This document shows positions 52,337-62,610 of a stretch of 64,000 nucleotides of DNA, piece by piece. Position 1 is the stretch's first letter; each line of letters opens with the position of its first letter. The notes beneath the pieces were generated by a model. That model worked only from the letters and a program-made list of their open reading frames with translations, did no database searches and was not told the origin of the DNA. The DNA lies in assembly GCA_963709485.1 (NCBI GenBank), contig CAVPWE010000003.1, positions 1 through 64,000 of the forward strand. Reading direction: 5' to 3'. The stretch comes from JAXDBM01 sp963709485 (GTDB lineage: Bacteria; Desulfobacterota; Syntrophia; Syntrophales; Fen-1087). Position numbers and translations under genes: made by a program.

Positions 52337-53483
52337 GAGTTTTTACGTCGGATAACAATGGAGCATCGTATAATTCGATTGAGGTGATCAATGAAAGCTT
52401 TTTTTAGTCATTCTTCTTCAGACAAATTGCTTGTTGAGTCAGTTTATGCCAAGCTGGAACCTGGGGCTGCTTGGATAGATAAGGCTGAAATCGAATGGGG
52501 GGATTTATTCCTAGAGAGAATTACTGATGGCATAGAGAAGGCATCAGACTTTGTGCTGTTCTGGAGTGCGTCATCAAAGAAAAGTGAATGGGTCCGCCTT
52601 GAGTTGAATATGGCTTTCATACGTCTGCTTCAAGAGAAAGCAATTCGTCTTAAGATAGTATTGCTCGACAAAACACCGTTGCCTCTTTATCTTAAGCCAT
52701 TTCATTTCCTTGATGTTTCGGCATCCTCAGAACCCGCATCAGCCATTGCTAAACGTTTGGAGCCCGCACTCAAAGAACCAACAAAAGCGCAAAGGCAACG
52801 TTTTCTAAACCGTAGTGCCGAACTCGAAAGAATTGAATCAACCATTGATGATTCAGAAACGTTCATGATTTGCTTAACTGGGTTTCAAGGGATCGGCAAG
52901 TGTTCGCTTATAGAAGCAGCAATAAGACGGTTCTTTGAAGGTAGTGATGTTATTTCTATCGAAATTACTGGGGGGTTAGACTCAACGGGATTGGCACTGA
53001 AACTCAACGCCCATGCGCGTAAAGAGGTACTGGCACAAGGACTAGACAAACAGCAGCTGGAACAAGAGCTCTTTCTTTCAATGGAAGCAATTGCTAAAGC
53101 CGGTCAATTCCTGGTATTGACAAATGTCCAGTATTGGCTTGATGAGGACGCAAAACCGGTATCTCCATTGATTGAAGTACTATATCATGCAAAGAGAGTC
53201 CCAGCCTTCAAGACAAGACCCATTTTTATCTCCTCGACTCGAAGACCAAGTATTGAGCCAGCGGACATAAGTGGGTTTACACCGTTCTTTGTCAATGGTT
53301 TGGATTCATCGCATATTTCAACACTAATACGACTTTGGTATGAAATAACAGAAGGAAAAGAGATTTCCCACGCAGACTCTTTAACAGTAGCAAGGGAGTT
53401 ACATGGACACCCAATTGCTGCAAAGATTGCTGCCGGACTGATTGGGCAGCATGGAATTGACTACTTAGTTCATCCTGAAAAAT

Positions 53484-53499
53484 GCGGGCTGAAACCCGC
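53484..53499. repeat. Short hairpin at the left insertion junction
   Basis: GCGGG (53484-53488) pairs with CCCGC (53495-53499) just before the inverted-repeat-like end of the element. It contains the artificial stop region of the TIR gene and may belong to the element rather than to the host gene. Confidence 0.4.
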
Positions 53500-53514
53500 G
53501 TAAACATTGATTCT

Positions 53515-55018
53515 GCTCTTTGAAAACTGAAGAAATTTGTGGATTTAGGGTTGTTTTTGTCCGGAAAATGTGCTATAAGTCTATGATATGAAAGTACAAA
53601 TTCCAGAAAGGCAACTTCTTATGTTCGAAACCCTGTTTTCGGATGTCCTCAATCAGGATCACGAGCTGCTCCGTGCTGCCAAGCTGATTGATTGGGATGG
53701 CCTTCACGATGCGCTGTGTGTCTACTACAGTCCCCTGGGTCGCCAAGGGAAATCCATCCGGCTGATGGTTGGAATCCATATTCTGAAGCACCGTTATGAT
53801 TGTTCAGATGAACGGGCTGTCGAGATGCTTCATGAAAATGCCTACTGGCAGTGCTTCTGTGGATTTAACACCTTCCAGGGTGGTCAGATTTTGGAAGCCA
53901 CATCTCTGGTGAAGTTCCGGAACCGGATCGGCACGGAGGGGATGAAACAGATAGAGGCGGTGTTGCTCAAGGCCTGGTCGAGCATGGGATTGGTGAAAAC
54001 CAAGCGGGTGGCGGTGGATACCACTGCCCAACCCAAGAACATCGCCTATCCGACGGATGCCGATCTCCTTCACCGGATTCGAGAGAAGATCGTCAAACAG
54101 ATCAAGAGGGTTCGCGAGGAGGTAGCCCTTCGGAAACCCTTTCGCACCTATGAACGAACCGGGAAGAAGCTCCTCCTCGGAATCAAGAAGTTCTACCGGA
54201 AAAACCCGGAAGGCAGGAAAGAAGCGATCCAAGAACTCAAAGAGATGACCCACCACGTAGTCAAGCAGGCTGCCGGAGTGGCAAACAGCCTTTACAGCCG
54301 AGGATTCAAGGAAGCGGGACGGACAATCAATCGTTTGGTCTCTCTCGGGGAAAAAATTGTCGATCAAACAAAACAGGTTCTGTCCGGCAAATCCCCCAAG
54401 AACCGGATCTGTTCTCTGCATGAGCCCGACGTCGCCGTCATCAAGAAGGGCAAGAGTCATCCCAAGTGTGAGTTTGGCGCCGTTGTTGCCCTCTCCAAAA
54501 ACGATGACGGCTTGATCCTTTCCCATTTGGAATATCAACACAACATTGCCGATGTAAACACCCTCGGTCGTGTGATTTCCGGAATCAAGATGAATCTTGG
54601 AAAACCGCCCCATGAAATCACGGGTGATCGAGGGTTCGATCAGTCTCCCAAAAAACAGGAGAACTGTCGCAGGCGCTGGGGTGTCCAAAGAATCGCTATT
54701 CCCAAGAAAGGAAAGACGCCTCATCCGAAAAGCGAGGAATCCTGGTTCCGAAAAGCCTTGAAGCAGCGGATCAAGATCGAACCGATCATCGGCCATCTCA
54801 AATGTGATCATCGGATGAATCGGTGCCGATACAAAGGGGCGGCAGGAGATACTGTCAACGTGGTATGGGCCACCCTGGCTTGGAACACTAAAAAGATCGT
54901 CCATCTCAGCAGGCGAAGGGAAGAAAAGCAAACCTTAAGGGAGATGAAGCGGGCCGCGTAGGGGAAATCACCCCGGAAACCCTTTCTCATCCATAATTAT
55001 CTTCAGTTGTCAAAGAAC
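53515..55018 (+). mobile_element. IS5/IS1182-like insertion sequence
   Basis: GCTCTTTGAAAACTGAAG at 53515-53532 matches the complement of 55001-55018 at 16 of 18 positions. The transposase gene fills the element. The target duplication and outer ends could not be fixed. Confidence 0.75.
53588..54961 (+). CDS. IS5/IS1182-like DDE transposase
   Basis: A 457-residue transposase. The N-terminal part contains RLMVGIHILKHRYDCSDERA and MLHENAYWQCFCG, typical of this class. A first Asp is in KRVAVDTTAQPKNI, a second in HEITGDRGFDQSP, and the Glu region is IKIEPIIGHLKCDHRMNR. The frame is intact, so the element may still be active. It splits a TIR-NTPase-TPR gene. Confidence 0.9.
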   Translation: MKVQIPERQLLMFETLFSDVLNQDHELLRAAKLIDWDGLHDALCVYYSPLGRQGKSIRLMVGIHILKHRYDCSDERAVEMLHENAYWQCFCGFNTFQGGQILEATSLVKFRNRIGTEGMKQIEAVLLKAWSSMGLVKTKRVAVDTTAQPKNIAYPTDADLLHRIREKIVKQIKRVREEVALRKPFRTYERTGKKLLLGIKKFYRKNPEGRKEAIQELKEMTHHVVKQAAGVANSLYSRGFKEAGRTINRLVSLGEKIVDQTKQVLSGKSPKNRICSLHEPDVAVIKKGKSHPKCEFGAVVALSKNDDGLILSHLEYQHNIADVNTLGRVISGIKMNLGKPPHEITGDRGFDQSPKKQENCRRRWGVQRIAIPKKGKTPHPKSEESWFRKALKQRIKIEPIIGHLKCDHRMNRCRYKGAAGDTVNVVWATLAWNTKKIVHLSRRREEKQTLREMKRAA

Positions 55019-56746
55019 GGCACGACGAAATACTTTTAAATATCCTATTTTTCAGGATGAACTACTTAAAGGAATATACTCAGCCGTTTGTTAAGCTGAG
55101 ACGTGACTTGGCCAACCACCTTATTTCTGCTGTGAAACTCTCAGATAACACAAAACTGTTAATGGAATCATTGTCCATAGCTCGCACGGCCTTACCCGCA
55201 AGCGTCATAGCCAAAACACTTCAATTAACAGAAGAAGATTTTCAATTCGCAATAAATCAAGCGAGTCAGTCGGGTTTTCTGGTGCATGGCCAGGCGCTCG
55301 AAGCACATCCGTTGCTACTTGATTACTTTTGGAGAACTAGTTGGACAAGGGAAGATTATAAGCCACATGCAAAAAGGTTAGCTGAAGCAGTCTGGGACTA
55401 TGCCAAAACATTAGCACGCAACAGTGCTCAATTTTGTGAATTATTGCCAGTGGCAGTTCGTCTTTTTGCTCTTGCCGGTGATCAAGAAAAGGCTCTTGAA
55501 ATCCGCAGGGACTTACTTGGTGAACTTGGCGAAGCAGCCATCGATCATTACAATCGAAGGAATTACGAACTTGCTGAAAAATTTATCGAGATTGTTTTGT
55601 CTGAAGATAAAACCAATTGGCGAATGCGACTATACAAAGCAAGAGTATATATTCGAAGAGAAAAGTGGAAGGAAGCGGAGGATATCCTAAAAGGTCTTCT
55701 GGCTGAAAGGCAAAACGACAAAGGTGCCCTTCATGCATTAGGTTGGAGATATCTGCGTTTGAGAAACTACCAAGAGGCCCTTGAGCAGTTTAATAAGGTG
55801 ATCGCGTTAGGAGAGCACGTAAGGTCCTTGCGTGATGCCGCAGAATGTCTTCATGAAATGAAACGCGATGACGAGGCCTTGAATTATCTATCGCGTGCGA
55901 AAAAAATAGAGACAGAAAACGCGTATGTACTTGATTTAGAGGCAAAGATATATGAAGGGAAAGGTCAATTTGATCTTGCATATGATGCAGCAAAGATTGC
56001 CGTCATAAGAAATCCTGTTGATTGGTCGCTTCAGCATCGCTTGGGCAGAATACTTAAGGTACTAGGTAGGACAGGTGAGGCAGTTTCCTTCTTCGAAAAG
56101 GCAATTGAACTCGGTCCACGGCATTTCACTGCACGATCTTCACTTGTTGATTCGTTGTTGGATTTGAAGGCGGATACAAAAATAATACGTGCTCAGTTAC
56201 ATGCTGCGGTGAGATCAGCCCAAACGCCAAGAGAAAAGGAAATTGCGGCGCATTTAGAGGCGAGGTGTCTATTTTATGAGGGTAAGGCAGGGGAAGCAGG
56301 TCGATTGCTCGAAGATGAGATTGCTAAGGGAAGGATTACAACTCATAATTTCAGTCTATTGGCCGAAATAAGATTGTTTCAATATCATAAGGAAAAAAAT
56401 ACCTTTCCTGCATCCGCAGCTACCTATCTTGGTAAGGCAAATAATGCAATAGAGAAGGGTCTTGAGTTGGATAAAAACGAGAAAACCCTGAACGATATTA
56501 AGGCAAGACTTCCCTGACATGGCGAAACCTGAAAGGGAGTAAGCTTGGGGGCGAAGAAGACATTTTGAAATGTAACGCGTCAAGAGTGTTATGAGGTATT
56601 ACCCAACAAGACGTTGGAGCCGCCTTCGTACTCTCCCAAATCATTAAAACATGCATTCACTATACTTGTTTCGTTGTAGGAACGAGAGAAATACGCCTCA
56701 ACAGGATGCACTGTAAATACACACACATTGAATAACAGAGCGACTT

Positions 56747-58819
56747 ATGCAATTTCGTATCGCCGACACCTTTACCGACAGTCTCGCGAAACTGAAAAAC
56801 GAGGAGCAGAAGGCCGTGAAGACCACGGCTTTTGACCTTCAGTTGAATCCGTCAACTCCGGGCATGCAATTTCACAAGCTGGACAAGGCGAAGGACAAGC
56901 ACTTCTGGTCGGTGCGTGTCGGCACTGATCTCCGGTTGATTGTTCACAAGGCGGATGACAGCCTGCTTCTGTGTTACGCCGGTCACCACGATAAAGCCTA
57001 TCAGTGGGCCGAGCGGCGCAAGCTGGAAACACACCCGCAAACCGGCGCCGCCCAATTGGTTGAGATCCGGGAAATCGTCAAGGAAATAACCGTTTCAAGG
57101 CATGTCGAGGCAGGGAAGCCGGATCACATCAAATCGCTTCTGTTTGCCGACCTTAGGGATGCGGAATTGCTGGGTTACGGCGTACCGGCGGAGTGGCTGG
57201 CCGATGTACGCAAGGCCGATGAGGACTCCTTGCTGGAACTGGCCGACCATCTGCCAGGTGAAGCGGCCGAGGCCTTGCTGAGCCTGGCAACGGGTGCGGC
57301 CCCGCAAGTAGCACTGCCGATTCCGGCCGGAAAAAGTCCCTTTGATCATCCCGATGCCCAGCGGCGTTTCCGGGTGATGCACAACGTGGAAGAACTGGAG
57401 CGTGCCCTGGAATACCCCTGGGAGAAGTGGACCGTCTTTCTCCATCCGGCGCAGCGGCATTTGATTGAGCGGGATTACAGCGGCCCCGCCCGTGTTTCCG
57501 GTTCGGCGGGTACGGGAAAGACCATCGTCGCCCTTCATCGCGCGGTCTTTCTTGCCCGCAACAACCCCGACGCCCGGGTGTTGCTCACCACCTTTTCCGA
57601 AACACTGGCGAATGCCCTGCGAACAAAACTGCGACGGCTGATCAGCAACGAACCGCGTCTCGGCGAGCGGCTGGAAATCCACGCCCTGAACGGGATCGGC
57701 CTGCGGCTCTACGAGTTGAACTTCGGTAAACCGCGCATTGCGAGCCGTGAGGAAATCCGGCTGCTTCTTGTAGAAGCCGCCGGTGTGGCCGGCGAACACA
57801 AGTTTTCTTCTCATTTTTTGCTGACGGAATGGGAGGACGTGGTCGATGCCTGGCAGTTGGACTCATGGGAAGCCTATCGCGACGCCAGACGCCTGGGCCG
57901 AAAAACGCGCCTGCCGGAGAAGCAGCGGGTTATTCTCTGGTCCATTTTCGAACAGGTTCGCTCCGGCCTGAAGACACGGAACCTGATGACTTATCCCGAC
58001 TTGTTCGGAAATGTAGCCTCTCATCTGGCGAAAAGCAAAAATCCACCCTTCGATTTTGCCGTGGTGGACGAGGCACAGGACGTCGGCGTCCCTCAATTGC
58101 GGTTTCTCGCCGCTCTCGGAGCGGGGAGGCCGAACAGCCTCTTCTTTGCCGGTGACCTGGGCCAGCGGATTTTTCAGCAACCTTTCTCGTGGAAGGCCCT
58201 CGGTGTCGATATTCGTGGCAGATCCCGTACCCTCCGCATCAATTACCGGACATCTCACCAGATCAGAATGCAGGCCGACCGTCTGCTGGGACCGGAGTTG
58301 TCCGACGTGGACGGCAATACGGAAGAACGGCGGGGCATCGTTTCGGTGTTCAACGGGCCGAAACCCGCCATCATGACTTTCGAGACGAGGGAAGATGAAG
58401 TTATCGCAGTAGCCAAATGGCTTGTGGAGCGAATAGGCGAAGGCTTCATGCCCCATGAGATCGGCGTCTTCGTGCGCTCTCGGGATGAGATTGAAAGGGG
58501 CCTTGCGGCTGTCGAGAAGGCCGGGTTGCCCGTGAAGGTTCTCGACGAAAAGGTTGAGACGACGGGCGGGTATGTTTCGCTCAGCACGATGCACCTCGCG
58601 AAAGGTCTTGAGTTCCGATCCGTAGCCGTCATGGCGTGCGACGACGAGGTCATCCCCTTGCAGAGCAGGATCGAAACTGCGGCCGATGACTCCGACCTGG
58701 AAGAGGTTTATAATACGGAACGCCACCTCCTTTACGTCGCCTGCACCCGCGCCCGCGATCACCTGCTGATTACGAGTGTCGAACCTGCATCGGAATTCCT
58801 GGATGATCTGCTGATATAA
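56747..58819 (+). CDS. RelE-like domain fused to UvrD-type helicase
   Basis: A 690-residue protein. Residues 1-90 form a RelE/ParE-like toxin fold (FTDSLAKLKNEEQKAVK, FHKLDKAKDKHFWSVRV, DLRLIVHKADDSLLLCYAGHH cut short here). The rest is a superfamily 1 helicase: Walker A VSGSAGTGKTIVALH (about residue 250), DEAQ box FAVVDEAQDVG, and motif VI LYVACTRARDHLLI. The helicase may control or be coupled to the RNase-like part. Such fusions occur in defence islands. No strong SD was found before the start. Confidence 0.88.
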   Translation: MQFRIADTFTDSLAKLKNEEQKAVKTTAFDLQLNPSTPGMQFHKLDKAKDKHFWSVRVGTDLRLIVHKADDSLLLCYAGHHDKAYQWAERRKLETHPQTGAAQLVEIREIVKEITVSRHVEAGKPDHIKSLLFADLRDAELLGYGVPAEWLADVRKADEDSLLELADHLPGEAAEALLSLATGAAPQVALPIPAGKSPFDHPDAQRRFRVMHNVEELERALEYPWEKWTVFLHPAQRHLIERDYSGPARVSGSAGTGKTIVALHRAVFLARNNPDARVLLTTFSETLANALRTKLRRLISNEPRLGERLEIHALNGIGLRLYELNFGKPRIASREEIRLLLVEAAGVAGEHKFSSHFLLTEWEDVVDAWQLDSWEAYRDARRLGRKTRLPEKQRVILWSIFEQVRSGLKTRNLMTYPDLFGNVASHLAKSKNPPFDFAVVDEAQDVGVPQLRFLAALGAGRPNSLFFAGDLGQRIFQQPFSWKALGVDIRGRSRTLRINYRTSHQIRMQADRLLGPELSDVDGNTEERRGIVSVFNGPKPAIMTFETREDEVIAVAKWLVERIGEGFMPHEIGVFVRSRDEIERGLAAVEKAGLPVKVLDEKVETTGGYVSLSTMHLAKGLEFRSVAVMACDDEVIPLQSRIETAADDSDLEEVYNTERHLLYVACTRARDHLLITSVEPASEFLDDLLI

Positions 58820-58869
58820 ATTCGAGGTAAACGATCATCTTTTGATTTATTTCACTCACACATTTCCAA

Positions 58870-59110
58870 GAGAAAGCTGCTGCGTGAGCAAGTTACCTGC
58901 AATCCACGACTTCAATAAAAAGTGTGGGATTTCCAGGAAGGGCGTCACAGAAGAACCTACGTTTGGCTGGAAGATCTTGATTATGTGATTGTTTTGGAGA
59001 AAAGGCGGCAACGGATTGGAGAAGGGGCTTTTCTGATTACCGCGTATCATGTCGATGGTGGGGGACGGAGGGAAAGCCTCAGGAAGAAATACACGAAACG
59101 GATGCCATAA
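58870..59110 (+). pseudogene. C-terminal remnant of a RelE-like (PBECR-type) nuclease toxin
   Basis: The frame 58922-59110 reads RRTYVWLEDLDYVIVLEKR, then FLITAYHVDGGGRRESLRKK, a pattern I associate with phage-Barnase-EndoU-ColicinE5/D-RelE-like nucleases. A preceding frame holds LPAIHDFNKKC, so a frameshift separates the two pieces. The N-terminal half is missing. Confidence 0.5.
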
Positions 59111-59139
59111 AATGCAATCGCCGCCCCAAGGGACGCCGG

Positions 59140-60985
59140 GGTTCGACAGTCGTAGGCATTTTTTAGCCCTTTTGCTGGCGTAAGTGGTTGAAAATACGTG
59201 GTGGGACTTCCGGAAAACGGGAAAACGTGTAGGCATGCGAATATGATAATTGTACTTGACATGATTGGTAGTATGTGTTATATGAGTAGGCATGTATATA
59301 AGAACAATCTCCCGAAAGAACAAAGGCGGAACCACCACGACCTATGTCCAGTTGGCCCACAATGTTCGTGATCCCCAGACCGGGCAGCCACGGGCGGATG
59401 TCCTTTACAGTTTCGGGCGTGCCGATACCCTGGATGTTGATGCGATCAGGCGACTGACCAAAAGCCTTTCCCGCTTTCTTTCTCCTGAAGAGGCTTTGCA
59501 GATTCAGGGAGCTGCAGAGGGTGACACGCCGCTTCGATTTGTCAGGAGTTACCCCATGGGCGGCGCCTATCTCCTGCGTGCCCTGTGGGAACAGCTGGGA
59601 ATACCCAATGCTCTTTCTCAATGTATGAAAGATCGGTCGTTTACGTCGCCGGTGGAATGGGCGTCCTTTGCCATGGCGGCGAATCGCGCCTTGGCCCCTG
59701 ACTCCAAGCGGGGAGTCGAGGAGTGGGTCAGAGACGATGTGGCACTGAGGAATCCAGAACCTATCGAGCTTCAGCATCTGTACCGGGCGATGGATGTTCT
59801 TCTGGAGTATCGGGAGATCATTCACAAAGAGGTCTTCTTTGCCGTGGCGGATCTTTTGAACCTGGAAGTGGATCTGATCTTCTTTGACACCACCAGCACC
59901 TACTTCGAGATGGATGAAGAGGATGAAGTCGGACTGCGGCAGTACGGTCACTCCAAGGATCACCGGTCGGATCTTCCGCAGATCGTCATTGGTCTGGCGG
60001 TGACGAAAGAGGGTATCCCGGTGAAGTGCTGGACCATGCCGGGGAATACGTCGGATATGAAGACGGTGGAGACGGTCAAAAATGATCTTCTCGGATGGAA
60101 GCTGGGTCGCTGCATCTGGGTCATGGACCGGGGAATGAACTCGGAAGATAACCGCCTGATCCTTCAGAAGGCCGGCGGTCATTATATTATCGGAGAGAAG
60201 CTCCGGGACAACCAGGAGGTCCACAGGGAGGTTCTGGCCAAGCGGGGCAGGTTTACCGCCATCCGGGAAAATCTGGAAATCAAGGAAGTTATTGTCGGCG
60301 ATGGGGAGCGCCGCCGCCGGTTTATCCTGGTTCACAATCCCGAAGAGGCCAAAAAGGACAAAGCCACCCGTGAGAAGACGCTCAAAAAGATTGAGGAAGC
60401 GCTTAAGTCCATCAAGGAACAAAAGGGGCAATGTCACAAGAAAAACGTATGCGCCCTGCTGTCTCACCGAACGATGGGGAGATTCCTGAGGCAGCTGAAA
60501 ACCGGCGCGATCAAGATCGACAAGGGCAAGATCAAAGAAGAGGCCCATCTGGACGGGAAGTATATCATCTCCACCAGTGACGACACGCTGACACCGGAGG
60601 ACATCGCCTTGGGTTACAAACAGCTGATGGAAGTTGAACGGGCCTTTCGGACCCTGAAGACGACCCTGGATCTGAGACCTGTCTATCATCGGAAGGATGA
60701 ACGGATTCAAGCACACGTGTTTCTCTGCTTCCTCGCTCTCCTTTTGGTGAGGATTGCCGAGAGGAAAACCAACATGACCTGGGACAGCATTAGAACCCAA
60801 ATGGACCGTCTTCATCTTGGAGAATTTTTTTCAAAAGAAGGACGGGTTTTACAGACCACCGAACCGACCCCTGAACAGTTGAACATATTGAAACAACTAA
60901 AAATATCACCGCCGCAACGGATAAGACACATCCAAATGACCCCCTGAATCTGTAGGCACACGCCTAAAAATCGAGCATGACTTAT
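59140..60985 (+). mobile_element. IS1634-type insertion sequence (ends approximate)
   Basis: One long transposase frame is flanked by sequences containing GTAGGCA (left near 59152 and 59229, right near 60953). Exact terminal repeats and the target duplication could not be fixed by eye. Confidence 0.6.
59292..60947 (+). CDS. IS1634-family transposase
   Basis: A 551-residue DDE transposase of the IS1634 family. The first Asp is in LIFFDTTSTYFEM, the second in WVMDRGMNSEDNR, and the Glu region is QLMEVERAFRTLKTTLDLRP. The frame is intact and of normal length. Confidence 0.92.
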   Translation: MYIRTISRKNKGGTTTTYVQLAHNVRDPQTGQPRADVLYSFGRADTLDVDAIRRLTKSLSRFLSPEEALQIQGAAEGDTPLRFVRSYPMGGAYLLRALWEQLGIPNALSQCMKDRSFTSPVEWASFAMAANRALAPDSKRGVEEWVRDDVALRNPEPIELQHLYRAMDVLLEYREIIHKEVFFAVADLLNLEVDLIFFDTTSTYFEMDEEDEVGLRQYGHSKDHRSDLPQIVIGLAVTKEGIPVKCWTMPGNTSDMKTVETVKNDLLGWKLGRCIWVMDRGMNSEDNRLILQKAGGHYIIGEKLRDNQEVHREVLAKRGRFTAIRENLEIKEVIVGDGERRRRFILVHNPEEAKKDKATREKTLKKIEEALKSIKEQKGQCHKKNVCALLSHRTMGRFLRQLKTGAIKIDKGKIKEEAHLDGKYIISTSDDTLTPEDIALGYKQLMEVERAFRTLKTTLDLRPVYHRKDERIQAHVFLCFLALLLVRIAERKTNMTWDSIRTQMDRLHLGEFFSKEGRVLQTTEPTPEQLNILKQLKISPPQRIRHIQMTP

Positions 60986-61175
60986 GTTTTCAATTTTACT
61001 TAACAATTTCAATCGCGCTTACCTAACGCTGTCGAAGGGGGGGGACGGCGAAGATCTCCTTCTACACGTGGCAGATGAGTCAACTACAGATTATGAATTT
61101 CGGAAAAATAGTCAAGGGAAATTATAGGGCTATCGCATTAAGGAGTATTCCCAATAACTATTAATGAGGGATGCC

Positions 61176-62525
61176 ATGTACAGAGAATCGGAAACCCTGG
61201 AGAAGAAATCTTCCTTTGCCGCCTGGAAGGAGATCATCATTTCGTTGTGCGCCTTCGCCAATAAGAAAGGCGGGAAGGTGGTTGTCGGCCTGGATGATCA
61301 GGGAAATCCTTTGGGGTTGAAGATCGGCAAAGATACCCTGGAAGAGATGGCCAACAAGATCAAGATGCACACGGACCCGATCCTCTATCCCTCGATCAAC
61401 GTCAAGACCTTCGGCCCTGCTGAAATCGTGGAGATGGAAATCCCCGAATCTGATAACAAACCGGTCTTTGCCTTTGAGAAAGCCTATGTCCGGGTAGGAA
61501 AAGCCAACCAGAAACTGTCGGCTACGGAGATTCGCGACCTGATCAAGCGATACACGCTGCCGGATTTTGATCAGCGAATGCTCGACCAGGATTTCAAAGC
61601 CATTGAGTTGGATTATGCCGCCATCCGCCGTCTGAATGAGACGTCATTTCATTTCGGGAAGATACCGGAAAGACGCATCCTTGAAAAGCTGACGGTTTTA
61701 AAAAAAGGAAAGCTCACCAACGCCGGTTACCTTTGTTTCGCCAGGGAAAACGACTTGATTCCCAACGCCGTGATCAAAAGCGCCCGCTTCAAAGGAAAGA
61801 CGATGGCCCATTTCCTGGATATGAAAGATTTCAAGGGAAACCTGATCGCGGCGGTTAACGAGGCTCTCGACTTTATCCAGCGGCATATCAGTATGGGTGT
61901 GGACATCGGCGCCAAAGCGGCCCGTGACGAGAAATGGGATTATCCACTGGAGGCGTTGCGCGAGGCCGTCGTAAACGCCATCGTCCATCGGGATTATACC
62001 GACCCCGGCAACATCCAGATCCGTATCTTTGACGACCGCCTGGAAATCTGGAGCCCCGGTCTTCTTCCCAAGGAGTTGAACATCAAGAACCTTCTTGTGG
62101 AAAATCGTTCCATCCCGCGCAACAGGGTGCTGGCAAAGATATTCCACGACATCGGTTTTATCGAAGGCTGGGGGACGGGATTTCAGCGGATGGTGGAGGC
62201 GTGCGCCGTAAACGGCAATCCCAAGCCGGAGTTGAAGGAAATGACCGGCGCTTTTGTCGTAAAGTTTACCCGGCGTCCCGCCAGTGAGGGAATAAGTGGC
62301 GGTATAAATGGCGGTATAAGTGGCGCTACAGATGGCGGTATAATGGAAGGAATAGAGCGCGTTGCCGATTACATCAGAAATACTCCCGGCAGGAATGTCA
62401 CGGAAATAACGACGGCATTGAATATTCCCCAAAGAACCGTCGAACGCTGGATAAAGAAATTGAGGGAGCAGGGAAGGATCGTCTTCGTCGGTCCCCGGAA
62501 GACAGGCGGGTATCACGCAAAATGA
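61176..62525 (+). CDS. AlbA_2/Schlafen-like DNA-binding protein with RecG-like C-terminal ATPase-fold domain
   Basis: A 449-residue protein. The N-terminal AlbA_2 domain begins YRESETLEKK and contains SLCAFANKKGGKVVVGLDDQ. The central part has ALREAVVNAIVHRDY and FDDRLEIWSPGLLP, the C-terminal domain of RecG-like/AlbA_2 regulators. A short low-complexity linker of GI-GG repeats precedes a winged helix (VTEITTALNIPQRTVERWIKKL). These proteins are found in defence islands and act as regulators or nucleic-acid sensors. I prefer the ATG at 61176 because the family begins with MYRESE; an ATG at 61164 is in frame. Confidence 0.85.
   Translation: MYRESETLEKKSSFAAWKEIIISLCAFANKKGGKVVVGLDDQGNPLGLKIGKDTLEEMANKIKMHTDPILYPSINVKTFGPAEIVEMEIPESDNKPVFAFEKAYVRVGKANQKLSATEIRDLIKRYTLPDFDQRMLDQDFKAIELDYAAIRRLNETSFHFGKIPERRILEKLTVLKKGKLTNAGYLCFARENDLIPNAVIKSARFKGKTMAHFLDMKDFKGNLIAAVNEALDFIQRHISMGVDIGAKAARDEKWDYPLEALREAVVNAIVHRDYTDPGNIQIRIFDDRLEIWSPGLLPKELNIKNLLVENRSIPRNRVLAKIFHDIGFIEGWGTGFQRMVEACAVNGNPKPELKEMTGAFVVKFTRRPASEGISGGINGGISGATDGGIMEGIERVADYIRNTPGRNVTEITTALNIPQRTVERWIKKLREQGRIVFVGPRKTGGYHAK
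62299..62350 (+). repeat. 12-bp microrepeat within the AlbA_2 gene linker
   Basis: The unit GGCGGTATAA(A/G)T is repeated about four times, with one variant, encoding the linker GGINGGISGATDGGI. It changes length in multiples of four residues, so the frame would be kept. Confidence 0.7.
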
Positions 62526-62610
62526 TGCCGTTTTCAATGGGCGGTTTAATAGCTGTGGTGCATTTTGACGAGGCTCTGTTTCCATCCTGCCAAGCATTGA
62601 AGGAGTGAAC

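Larger units (their letters stand above)
52391..56517 (+). pseudogene. TIR-NTPase-TPR (STAND-type) defence gene interrupted by an insertion sequence
   Basis: Two parts flank an IS. The first (52391-53503, 370 residues) has an N-terminal TIR domain (MKAFFSHSSSDKLLVESVYA, WVRLELNMAF with a Glu at the expected catalytic place) followed by an NTPase domain with Walker A GFQGIGKCS. The second (55057-56517, 486 residues, open frame from about 55021) has EYTQPFVKLRRDLANHLI and then at least six TPR-like repeats. Together they form a TIR-STAND-TPR protein, a class known to sense phage and deplete NAD. The Walker A Ser/Thr is Cys. The interruption has probably inactivated the gene. A GAGGTG site precedes the start. 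Confidence 0.75.

Noticed and set aside
53804..54931. 375-codon minus-strand frame
   Set aside because: Antisense of the IS5/IS1182-like transposase.
59163..60815. 550-codon minus-strand frame
   Set aside because: Exact antisense of the IS1634-type transposase, which has all catalytic motifs.
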